A DNA stretch of 64,000 nt from Bordetella parapertussis (GTDB lineage Bacteria; Pseudomonadota; Gammaproteobacteria; Burkholderiales; SG8-41). The notes below the pieces were generated by a model. The model saw only the letters and a list, made by a program, of their open reading frames with translations, was not told the DNA's origin and made no database searches. A program made the translations under genes and the position numbers. Positions 8,005-15,983 of this stretch are shown piece by piece. Location of the stretch: assembly GCA_945901405.1 (NCBI GenBank), contig CAMDLH010000006.1:1-64000 (forward strand). Reading direction: 5' to 3'. Within the stretch, counting starts at the first letter, position 1, and each line of letters begins with the position of its first letter.

Positions 8005-9906
8005 ATGAACACGCCCGCCGATCTGGATTCTTTGTTGCGCACCTGGGAAGAGCGCGACCCCGCGGCATGGCGCGGCGACGCCAATCGTTATATCGATCTC
8101 GGCCGGCAGGCAATTTCGCTCGGCCAATACGTGATCGCGGCGGATATTCTGGGTGAGGCGCTGAGCGCGTTTCCGGACGACGCCACGATACTTTACTACT
8201 CGGCCCTGGCGCTCGCCCGCAGCGGCGCACGAGGGCTTGCCATGCAACACGTCGGGCGCCTGCTGGCGCGCACCGGCCTCGATCCAAAGGTGCGCGGCGA
8301 GGCGCTGAGTCTCGCCGGGCGCATCGCCAAGGATCGCATGGCCGCACTCGAAGACGCCCCGGAGGGCAGGCAGGCCGCCGCCCAGGCGCGCGGCTACTAC
8401 CTTGAAGCGTGGCGTCAAACCGGAGATTTTTTCCCAGGCATCAACGCCGCGACGCTAAGCCTGATGATGGGTGAAACAGCGGACGCGCGGCGCATCGCGG
8501 GCGAAGTCGTGGCGCTGTGCGTGGATACGCCGAACGCGGATCATTGGCTGCACGCAACCCTGGGCGAAGCATCCGTGCTGCTCGGCGAACGCGACGAGGC
8601 CGTGCGCTGGTATACGAAAGCGCGCGACCAGGCCGGCAAGCGCTATGGCGATCTTGCCAGCATGCGGCGGCAATTGCGCCTGCTGGCGCCGCATACACAC
8701 CTTGCGCGCGACATGCTCGGCGTATTGCACATTCCGCGCGTGGCGTTGTTTACCGGCCACATGATCGACGCGCCCGGCCGCGCGCAACCGCGTTTCCCCG
8801 CGCACCTTGAAGCGGCGGCGCAAGCAGCCATCGCAAACACGCTGGATCAGGTGGATATCGGCTTCGCTTATTGTTCGGCGGCATGCGGCGCTGACATTCT
8901 GTTCATTGAACAGGCGCTGGCGCGAAACATCGAAGTCACCGTAGTGCTGCCCTTCGGCCGCGAGGATTTCATACGCACCAGCGTACAGCATGCAGGCGCG
9001 GACTGGGTCACGCGGTTTGATGACGTGCTGTCACGCGCCGCCACGGTGACGGTGTGCGTGGACGAAGGTTATCTTGGCGACAACGTACTGTTTGGTTTTG
9101 CCGCGTACCTCACACAGGGGCTCACGCTGCTGCGCGCGCGCCAGCTCGAGACCGAAGCCGTGCTGATCGCCGTCGCCGAACCAGACCCGGCGCCCGCGAA
9201 AGGCGGCACATGGTCCAACGTGCTCGACTGGCGCGCACTGGGCCTGGCGGAACACGTCGTCGATCTACGTGACTTGCGCTCCAAAACGCCGCCGCCGCGT
9301 GGCGGCGGCACGATGCAACCAACCGCTGAAGTACGACCCGAAGCGCACGGCAAGTCGTGGGGCAAGCGCCAGATCAAAACCATGCTGTTCGCGGACGTGG
9401 TGGGATTCAGCAAACTCATGGAAGCGAGCGCGCCTGCGTTTTATTTCGATTTTCTGGGCCGCGTCGCACAGGAAATCGAAGCCTCGGCGGTGGCACCCAT
9501 CGCGAGCAATACCTGGGGCGATGGTCTATTCATTGTTTACGACGACGCGGCGCCCGCGGTTGAATTCGCCCTGCGCCTGCGCGACACGATCACGCGCACT
9601 GATTGGCGCGCGATGGGCTTGCCGCAACTCACCGCGCGCATCGCCATGCATACCGGCCCGGTGTTTCAGGCGTTCGACCCGGTGATTAAGGGCATCAACC
9701 ATTTCGGCTCGCACGTCACGCGCGCCGCGCGCATCGAGCCGGTGACAGCACCCGGCAGCGTCTATGTCACCGAGCAAACCGCCGCGATGCTGAAGGTAGA
9801 TGGCAATCAGGATTTCGCCTGCGATTATTTGGGCAAGATCACGCTCGCCAAGGCCTATGGCGCGACCGTGCTCTATCGCGTGCGGCGCGCGGCGGAGGAT
9901 GAGTAG
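8005..9906 (+). CDS. TPR/TRAFs-binding-like plus SLOG-like plus class III adenylate/guanylate cyclase homology domain protein
   Basis: N-terminal TPR-like helices; central Rossmann-like segment RVALFTGHMI...CSAACGADILFIEQALARNIEVTVVLPF; C-terminal cyclase motifs KTMLFADVVGFSKLM, NTWGDGLFIVY, YVTEQTAAML. Confidence 0.85.
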   Translation: MNTPADLDSLLRTWEERDPAAWRGDANRYIDLGRQAISLGQYVIAADILGEALSAFPDDATILYYSALALARSGARGLAMQHVGRLLARTGLDPKVRGEALSLAGRIAKDRMAALEDAPEGRQAAAQARGYYLEAWRQTGDFFPGINAATLSLMMGETADARRIAGEVVALCVDTPNADHWLHATLGEASVLLGERDEAVRWYTKARDQAGKRYGDLASMRRQLRLLAPHTHLARDMLGVLHIPRVALFTGHMIDAPGRAQPRFPAHLEAAAQAAIANTLDQVDIGFAYCSAACGADILFIEQALARNIEVTVVLPFGREDFIRTSVQHAGADWVTRFDDVLSRAATVTVCVDEGYLGDNVLFGFAAYLTQGLTLLRARQLETEAVLIAVAEPDPAPAKGGTWSNVLDWRALGLAEHVVDLRDLRSKTPPPRGGGTMQPTAEVRPEAHGKSWGKRQIKTMLFADVVGFSKLMEASAPAFYFDFLGRVAQEIEASAVAPIASNTWGDGLFIVYDDAAPAVEFALRLRDTITRTDWRAMGLPQLTARIAMHTGPVFQAFDPVIKGINHFGSHVTRAARIEPVTAPGSVYVTEQTAAMLKVDGNQDFACDYLGKITLAKAYGATVLYRVRRAAEDE

Positions 9907-10065
9907 GCGGCTTGCGGGTGGTGGGCGCGGCGTAATGGCGAAAACCACTGAGCCGCAGCTTGGCTTTGAAAATCGGGCGAGCCAACTATAAGCGCAGCAA
10001 ACCATCTTTTATGTGCGCCCGCCATGCGCCATTGACTTACCACCATCCGCTGAATAAACTATCCC

Positions 10066-10380
10066 TTGGTCTTTATCGAAACCTCTCAATTCAGCAAATT
10101 GCTGGGGCAATACCTGAATGATGATGCCTATCGCGGCCTGCAAAACCATTTGATGGCGCAGCCCGATGCTGGAGCCATCATTCGAGAGTCCGGCGGCGTG
10201 CGCAAGGTTCGTTGGGGTGCGGGCAACAAAGGCAAGTCGGGCGGCGTGCGAGTGATTTATTACTGGATAACGGCTAAAGCGCAAATTGTGATGCTCACGA
10301 TGTATGCCAAGGGCGAGCAAGAGACCCTTAGCGCAGCACAGCTAAAGCGCATCGTGAAACTGCTTGAGGGACTCAAATGA
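10066..10380 (+). CDS. type II TA RelE/HigB-like toxin
   Basis: VFIETSQFSKLLGQYLNDDAYRGLQNHLMAQPDAG...GVRVIYYWITAKAQIVMLTMYAKGEQETLS; overlaps the antitoxin ORF by 4 bp; TTG start. Confidence 0.75.
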   Translation: MVFIETSQFSKLLGQYLNDDAYRGLQNHLMAQPDAGAIIRESGGVRKVRWGAGNKGKSGGVRVIYYWITAKAQIVMLTMYAKGEQETLSAAQLKRIVKLLEGLK

Positions 10381-10730
10381 AAAAACGCAATATCGGCAAT
10401 GAAATTATTGAAGGCTTGGAAGAATTCAAGTCGTGGCAGCAGGGCAAAGTCAAACTCAAAACCCACAAGGTTGAAATGCCGACGGCCTCGGATGTGCCTG
10501 CCATACGCAAAGAACTGGGACTGTCGCAGACCGAATTCGCCGGATTCATGGGCGTGAGTGTAGGCACACTGCGAAATTGGGAACAAGCGCGGCGCGAACC
10601 GCACGGGCCAGCGCGTGCGCTTTTGCTGGTAGCTTCAAAGCAGCCCGCTGCGGTGCGCGCGGCCTTCCGCGCTTCACTACCTGTTACTCGCGTGACCACC
10701 CTCACCGGGCGACTGCAAAAAGCAGCATAG
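10377..10730 (+). CDS. HTH antitoxin (NadS/HigA-like)
   Basis: HTH IRKELGLSQTEFAGFMGVSVGTLRNWEQARREPHGPARALL; paired with upstream RelE-like ORF. Confidence 0.8.
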   Translation: MKKRNIGNEIIEGLEEFKSWQQGKVKLKTHKVEMPTASDVPAIRKELGLSQTEFAGFMGVSVGTLRNWEQARREPHGPARALLLVASKQPAAVRAAFRASLPVTRVTTLTGRLQKAA

Positions 10731-10746
10731 CAACGCGGTAACAACG

Positions 10747-11037
10747 ATGCGCACCAAACTGAAAATGACACGCGGCAGCGGCAATGTGTTTCAGGACGTG
10801 GGGTTCTCACCCGGCGAAGCAAACAACCTGATGCTGCGCGCGCAACTCATGACGCGCGTGCGTGACGCCGCCCGTGGCGCATCGCAGCGCGAAGCAGCCA
10901 AGCGCTTCGGCATCAATCAGCCGCGCCTTAACGATGTGTTGCGCGGCAGGATCGACAAATTCAGTCTCGATGCGCTGGTAAACATGCTGGCGCATGCGGG
11001 CATGCGCGTGGAACTGCGCGTAAAGAAAGCTGCGTAG
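10747..11037 (+). CDS. XRE-family HTH protein (solitary antitoxin-like)
   Basis: GFSPGEANNLMLRAQLMTRVRDAARGASQREAAKRFGINQPRLNDVLRGRIDKFSLDALVNMLAHAGM; resembles HigA-type HTH antitoxins; no toxin immediately adjacent. Confidence 0.65.
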   Translation: MRTKLKMTRGSGNVFQDVGFSPGEANNLMLRAQLMTRVRDAARGASQREAAKRFGINQPRLNDVLRGRIDKFSLDALVNMLAHAGMRVELRVKKAA

Positions 11038-11171
11038 CAAATCGCTTGCAAGGCGACACGCCACTGATGCGGCGCGAAGGCGATACAGAGTGCCGCACCA
11101 GTGATTACCGAGTGGGCGCACCCGGCGTAGCGTGGTGGACTCACCGTATCCCATAATATACAATACGCACA

Positions 11172-11468
11172 TTGAACACGATTCAAACCACGGAGACGTT
11201 TGACGCCTGGTTCAAAGGTTTGCGCGACCGAAAAGCGAAGGCGCGCATTCAGGTGCGCATCGACCGCGCGGAAGAAGGAAATTTCGGCGACTGCGAACCG
11301 GTGGGCAAGGGCGTATCCGAAATGCGCATTCACCAAGGCGCGGGGTATCGGGTGTATTGGAAACGCCATGGACGTGAATGGGTGGTTCTGCTGGCCGGCG
11401 GCAACAAGGCCACACAGCAGGCCGATATTAAAACCGCGCTGCGGCTGGCGCGCGAACTGGAGCGTTGA
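11172..11468 (+). CDS. type II TA RelE/ParE family toxin (addiction-module killer)
   Basis: TFDAWFKGLRDRKAKARIQVRIDRAEEGNFGDCEPVGKGVSEMRIHQGAGYRVYWKRHGREWVVLLAGGNKATQQADIKTA. Confidence 0.85.
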   Translation: MNTIQTTETFDAWFKGLRDRKAKARIQVRIDRAEEGNFGDCEPVGKGVSEMRIHQGAGYRVYWKRHGREWVVLLAGGNKATQQADIKTALRLARELER

Positions 11469-11770
11469 ACATGGGAAAACTCAAACTGCGCAAGTGGGAT
11501 AGCGCCGAGCACCTGAACAGCGATGAGGATATCGCGCTGTATCTGGACGCCTGTTTAGCGGAAGCGGGTGACGACCCCGCCTTCATCGCCAAGGCGCTGG
11601 GCAACATCGCGCGTGCGCGCGGCATGAGCCAGCTTGCGCGTGAAACCGGATTGGGACGCGAAAGCCTCTACAAAGCACTTTCCGGCGAAGGCAATCCGAG
11701 CTTTGCAACCATCCTCAAAGTGATACATGCGCTGGGCGTGAAGCTGCACGCGGAAACCGCGCAGGCGTAG
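11465..11770 (+). CDS. addiction-module antidote protein (HTH)
   Basis: DEDIALYLDACLAEAGDDPAFIAKALGNIARARGMSQLARETGLGRESLYKALSGEGNPSFATILKVIHALGVKL; overlaps toxin by 4 bp. Confidence 0.85.
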   Translation: MNMGKLKLRKWDSAEHLNSDEDIALYLDACLAEAGDDPAFIAKALGNIARARGMSQLARETGLGRESLYKALSGEGNPSFATILKVIHALGVKLHAETAQA

Positions 11771-11855
11771 TAGCCTGCGCCTGTTGCGGAATACCTGCCC
11801 TGTGAAGCTCGCGTAGCGCAAACGTAAAGCGCCGGACTAGGCCGACGGGCCGAAC

Positions 11856-11923
11856 GGCGGGACACCTTCACCCGCCTGTCTGGTGCCTCCCAACTCGAAG
11901 GCTGCACGGGAAGGTGTGCGATA
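11856..11923 (+). promoter_or_regulatory. candidate 5' UTR pseudoknot sequestering the Shine-Dalgarno of the 11923 ORF
   Basis: Hairpin GGCGGG(11856-61)/CCCGCC(11871-76). Loop ACACCTT(11862-68) is complementary to AAGGTGT(11911-17), which overlaps the SD-like GGGAAGG 8 nt upstream of ATG 11923. Confidence 0.35.
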
Positions 11924-12351
11924 TGAAAAAACCTGACTGGAATGTTTGGGGCGCCAAGGAACAAGTGGCCGTGTGGCAAGCGCCCCTACTATCACTCGAC
12001 AGAGACCCTGACAGAATAAATTTTGAGAGCATCAACTGGTTTGGTTTGCTGAATCACCCATCAGATTCGCCACCAAACGACAACCTGCCGCCTGAAATCG
12101 ACGATGCCTTCAAAAAGCGTCTTGGGTTGCTGTGGAAAGCATTGCACAGCAGTACGAAGTATTTCTCAGATGATGGGGAGTGGGGGAATACAGAGTTAGA
12201 GGATGACGTGCGTTTGCATGAATTCGCAGCCTGGTGCGAACTGTCGAAACTTGACGTGCCGGACCCACTTGCCGAGATTGGCAAAGCCTATGGCGGTGCG
12301 GCCCGACTGCATGCAAGATACGAAAGAACGCACGCAAGGCAGCATCCATAA
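11923..12351 (+). CDS. hypothetical protein
   Basis: ORF MKKPDWNVWGAKEQVAVWQAPLLSLDRDPDRINF... with SD-like GGGAAGG upstream (track start GTG at 11914 also possible). Confidence 0.6.
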   Translation: MKKPDWNVWGAKEQVAVWQAPLLSLDRDPDRINFESINWFGLLNHPSDSPPNDNLPPEIDDAFKKRLGLLWKALHSSTKYFSDDGEWGNTELEDDVRLHEFAAWCELSKLDVPDPLAEIGKAYGGAARLHARYERTHARQHP

Positions 12352-12362
12352 AGGCCGCCACC

Positions 12363-13007
12363 GTGGACGATGCAAAGGCGAATACGCTGACCGTGACCGA
12401 AGATAAACGCATTACCGCTGAATTAGCGCTATCGCCCATCGTGGGGAATGCAAACACGTCCCGCATTTTCGCAGCAGGCAGTTTGGCAGCCGTTGACTGG
12501 GGTGAGACCATCAATGTGATGCGCGAAATGGCAGACAAGGTATGTGCCGGCGACCTGACAGACGCGGAAACCACATTGATAGCGCAGGCCGTTGCGCTGG
12601 ATTCGATATTCACCGAACTGGCACGGCGCGCCGCTGCGAACATGGGGCAATACCTGGATGCTACGGAAACCTATTTGCGGCTGGCATTCAAAGCGCAAAG
12701 CCAGTGCCGCGCAACCTTGGAAACCTTGGCGGAAATCAAAAACCCGCGCGCGGTGGCGTTTGTGAAACAGGCGAATATTGCAAACGGGCCGCAGCAAATA
12801 AATAACGGCGTGCCGTCCGCAAATGAACCTCTCGCGCACGGAAATTCCACAATTCAATCAATCGAACTATCAGGGGCGGGCCATGAGTTACCACCGGACA
12901 CCGGAACACCGGCGCTTGCGGGCACAGTTGATTCGCAATTGGAAACCGTGGCAGCAATCAACCGGGCCACGAACAAAAACCGGCAAAGCCAAAAGCGCGG
13001 GCAATAG
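12363..13007 (+). CDS. hypothetical protein
   Basis: 214-aa ORF, GTG start, directly downstream of the previous ORF. Confidence 0.55.
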   Translation: MDDAKANTLTVTEDKRITAELALSPIVGNANTSRIFAAGSLAAVDWGETINVMREMADKVCAGDLTDAETTLIAQAVALDSIFTELARRAAANMGQYLDATETYLRLAFKAQSQCRATLETLAEIKNPRAVAFVKQANIANGPQQINNGVPSANEPLAHGNSTIQSIELSGAGHELPPDTGTPALAGTVDSQLETVAAINRATNKNRQSQKRGQ

Positions 13008-13089
13008 CTGGAAGCACGGCAACCGCTCGCGTTCGGCGCTTGAGGCATTGCGCACGCTTGGCGCGCTGTTGCGACAGTTGCGTGATTAA
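12883..13089 (+). CDS. hypothetical small basic protein overlapping the upstream ORF in another frame
   Basis: MSYHRTPEHRRLRAQLIRNWKPWQQSTGPRTKTGKAKSAGNSWKHGNRS; the 'TGPRT..GK' pattern resembles short conserved hypotheticals. Confidence 0.4.
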   Translation: MSYHRTPEHRRLRAQLIRNWKPWQQSTGPRTKTGKAKSAGNSWKHGNRSRSALEALRTLGALLRQLRD

Positions 13090-13180
13090 GCCGTGGCGCA
13101 GTGCGGGAATAGCCATCGCGATAAACGCTGAACACAACAGTATCGCACCATCGGCAAGTATTCCGTGAGCGCACAAAGTA

Positions 13181-13204
13181 AACCCCGCCGAAGCGGGGCT
13201 ATCT
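13181..13204 (-). terminator. Rho-independent terminator for the 13219-13662 gene
   Basis: Minus strand AGCCCCGC-TTCG-GCGGGGTTTACTTT. Confidence 0.6.
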
Positions 13205-13218
13205 GACGTGCAAAACTC

Positions 13219-13662
13219 CTATTTTTTTGCAGCAGCCGGTTGCGCTGCATCCTTCAAGACAACGACGTAAACCACAAATTCTGTCTTGCCTGTGTTCTTC
13301 GTCGTATAGGCCGGCCCCGGCACTTGGATTTCCACGTCTCCGGTCTTCCACTCTTTTGTCTCTGTCTTGCCATCGGGGTAAGTTCTTAAAATCGTCCCTC
13401 CTTGTAAAGCCCGAACAGCGCGGGTGGCAGTTGAACTGGGAGTATTCACTTCACCGGGTTTTTGTCGAAGCTCGAACACAATCATTTTGTCATTTTCAGC
13501 TATGGTTTTTCGCGTTGCCTTGGCTTCCTGCGCTTTTGCCGCAGGCGCGGCTTTTGCGTCCTTCCCTTTATCCTGCGCCGGCGCGACACCCATCATACCG
13601 AAGCATGTGAATGCCGCCAGTGATGCCCCAACAAACAAACGTGTCGATTGTTTCATGGTCAT
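13219..13662 (-). CDS. secreted cupin-like hypothetical protein
   Basis: Signal peptide (STRLFVGASLAAFTCFGMMGVAPAQ) and cupin-like segment (FELRQKPGEVNTPSSTATRAVRALQGGTILRTYPDGKTE...VEIQVPGPAYTTKNTGKTEFVVYVVVLK). Confidence 0.55.
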   Translation of the reverse strand: MTMKQSTRLFVGASLAAFTCFGMMGVAPAQDKGKDAKAAPAAKAQEAKATRKTIAENDKMIVFELRQKPGEVNTPSSTATRAVRALQGGTILRTYPDGKTETKEWKTGDVEIQVPGPAYTTKNTGKTEFVVYVVVLKDAAQPAAAKK

Positions 13663-13887
13663 TCCTCCACTTTACGGAAAACCGCGCATACAAGCTGCCG
13701 TGGCAGTGCGCCGGGGTACGCGGTATTCGCCCGGCGCGAGGAATAATATACGCCCGCCATCGCAGCTTCACGAATGCAAAATGCAATCTGCGCCACAACC
13801 AGCAACAGATAATCCTACACAGCGCCTACACGAACCCTGAAATAAAAAATGAGCTACACATACAAACGCATAAGTCATTGATTTCTT

Positions 13888-13963
13888 TGGTGCCGCTGGT
13901 CCGACTCGAACGGACGACCTGACGCTTACGAAGCGCCTGCTCTACCAACTGAGCTACAGCGGC
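13888..13963 (-). tRNA. tRNA-Thr(CGT), CCA encoded
   Basis: Reverse complement GCCGCTGTAGCTCAGTTGGTAGAGCAGGCGCTTCGTAAGCGTCAGGTCGTCCGTTCGAGTCGGACCAGCGGCACCA folds as a cloverleaf; anticodon loop TTCGTAA. Confidence 0.95.
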
Positions 13964-14009
13964 GGCGGGGATTACTAAGGACTACCAGAAGGCGCGCATT
14001 TTAGCACGG

Positions 14010-15983
14010 CTAACCCAAAGAAGAGTTTGCTTCGCCGAGCGGGCCGATGGCTTTACGCACTTGCGGTGACGTTGTGCTCAAACGAATTGGGCAGCGCAGC
14101 AGCGGCCAGGCGCGCCCCGCCGAGTCGGTAGCCTGCGTGATCAGCGCGCGCGCCGTGGTCTGCGCATGTTCGGCGGCTTCCTTGACCGATTGCACGGGGA
14201 CGCTGGCGATGCCCTGGACCTGCAACAGGGCCACGGCGCCGGCGCGCGTGAGGTTTTGCGTTTTAACGCTTGACGTTGCTGCTGCCGCGACGATGTAGCC
14301 GTCGCTGCATTGCAAAGTAACGTAATTTTCACGAGGAAACGGCGCGCGCCACGCCCACTGCGTGACCCACGCGCCCGCATCCTGCATAGCGATGTCGATA
14401 TGTTCGGCGCCACTGCCAGTATCGCGCGCATAAAGCGCACTTAACGTACCGGTCAGCGCGAACAGGCCGCCAAGTATATCCGCAAGCGAGATGCCCGCCT
14501 TTTGCGGCACGCCGTTGGAACGTATCAAATCCATGATGCCGCACATCGCCTGCACCACGGTGTCGAACGCGGGCCGGCCGGGATACGCTGAATCCGCGCC
14601 GTAGCCGGAGATCGCGCAGTAGACGAGACCAGGGTTTGATTTTCGTAGATCAGAGGAACTTAACCCCAACCGCGCGAGCGAGCCGGGTTTTAGATTTTCG
14701 ACCAGCACGTCGGCCTTAGCGAGCAACGCATCGAACGTGGCGCGATCCTTGCCGTCGCGCAGATCGAGCCGCAGGCTGCGTTTGTCGGCATTGCTCAGGG
14801 TGAAGAAATAACCCTGCCCGTCCTGCTGCGGCGGCCACGCGCGCGAGGCGTCGCCTTCTGGCGATTCTATTTTGAGCACCTCGGCGCCCAGCGCACCGAG
14901 TTGACGCGCGACAAACGGCGCGGTGGTGAACTGGCCAATTTCAAGTACGCTGCGGCCCGCGAGCGGCATGGCTGCATGATCGGTCGTCACCGCAGACGAT
15001 TTGTGCTGGTCACCGCGCGGCATGAATTTCACCGCCGAAGGCAACACCGCATCACGCAGCATGCGCCGGTGCATGATGTTTTCCTGCGTGGGCAGATCGT
15101 GCGCGGCGACGATGGGGCCGGCGGCGATGCCTTGCGCCGCTAGCGCCTGCGCGCACTCGGCTGCCGATCTTCCAGCAACCCACTGCGCTACAGCGCCATC
15201 CACTTCATCGCGCCGCGCCACGCGTTCGGGCACGGTGTTCAAGCCCGCATCCGCAGCGAGATCGGCGCGCGCCATCACGGTGCACAGTTTGCGCCATTGA
15301 TCGTTGGTGCCGGTGCAAACGAGCAACCAGCCGTCCTGCGCCTTGTAGGCGTTCCAAGGCGCCGCGAGCACATGTTTGTTGCCGGAGCGCGTGACCGGCT
15401 TGCCAATAAAGTGAAACGGCAAAAAAGTGGTCAGGGTGGAGAACGCGCAGTCATAGAGCGCGATCTCCACATCCTGCCCCTTTGTTCCGCGCGCGCGCGC
15501 GATGAGCGCGGCGACCACGCCTGCTGCCGCGTAAAGTCCGGCTACGCCTTCGGCCACTGGAAAGCCGGTGAACACCGGCGGCGCATCGGGTTCGCCCGTG
15601 GTATCGGCAAGCCCGGTCAACGCCTGAATGAACGCGTCTGCATGCGCGACACCCGCGAGCGGCCCGCTGCCGCCGAACGCGGTGATGTCGCACACGATTT
15701 GATGTGTAGGCCGCGTGTACTTTGGGATGACTTCAATATCGCTGGACGCGATGACCACATCGGCGGACGCGAGCAGCGCCGATAGCCCGCCATCCACGCG
15801 CACCAGCGTCTTGCCATGCGACACGATTGCGCGGTCAATCCATTTGTTGCCGTTCGCCGCCGCCGGCTCGATCATCGTCACGCGCGCGCCCAGCGCCGCG
15901 AGCACCGTGCCGCATGCACCCGCGGCGATGCGCTCGCCGATTTCGACTACGTTTATTCCGGCAAGCGGTTTTGACTCCATCAT
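14010..15983 (-). CDS. fused two-domain CaiB/BaiF (class III) CoA-transferase
   Basis: Two CaiB-like modules: 'LAGINVVEIGERIAAGACGTVLAALGARVTMIEP' and 'LAGRSVLEIGQFTTAPFVARQLGALGAEVLKIESPEGDASRAWPP...ADKRSLRLDLRDGKD'. Confidence 0.85.
   Translation of the reverse strand: MMESKPLAGINVVEIGERIAAGACGTVLAALGARVTMIEPAAANGNKWIDRAIVSHGKTLVRVDGGLSALLASADVVIASSDIEVIPKYTRPTHQIVCDITAFGGSGPLAGVAHADAFIQALTGLADTTGEPDAPPVFTGFPVAEGVAGLYAAAGVVAALIARARGTKGQDVEIALYDCAFSTLTTFLPFHFIGKPVTRSGNKHVLAAPWNAYKAQDGWLLVCTGTNDQWRKLCTVMARADLAADAGLNTVPERVARRDEVDGAVAQWVAGRSAAECAQALAAQGIAAGPIVAAHDLPTQENIMHRRMLRDAVLPSAVKFMPRGDQHKSSAVTTDHAAMPLAGRSVLEIGQFTTAPFVARQLGALGAEVLKIESPEGDASRAWPPQQDGQGYFFTLSNADKRSLRLDLRDGKDRATFDALLAKADVLVENLKPGSLARLGLSSSDLRKSNPGLVYCAISGYGADSAYPGRPAFDTVVQAMCGIMDLIRSNGVPQKAGISLADILGGLFALTGTLSALYARDTGSGAEHIDIAMQDAGAWVTQWAWRAPFPRENYVTLQCSDGYIVAAAATSSVKTQNLTRAGAVALLQVQGIASVPVQSVKEAAEHAQTTARALITQATDSAGRAWPLLRCPIRLSTTSPQVRKAIGPLGEANSSLG

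Noticed and set aside
796-9906. Direct assignment of the cyclase/TIR locus as Pycsar, CBASS or Thoeris
   Set aside because: The TIR protein has no visible cyclic-nucleotide-binding domain, the cyclase is fused to TPR/SLOG-like modules, and no CD-NTase or ThsA is present; only partial resemblance.
10066-13089. Prophage
   Set aside because: No structural, terminase, integrase or lysis genes recognised; only TA and hypothetical ORFs.
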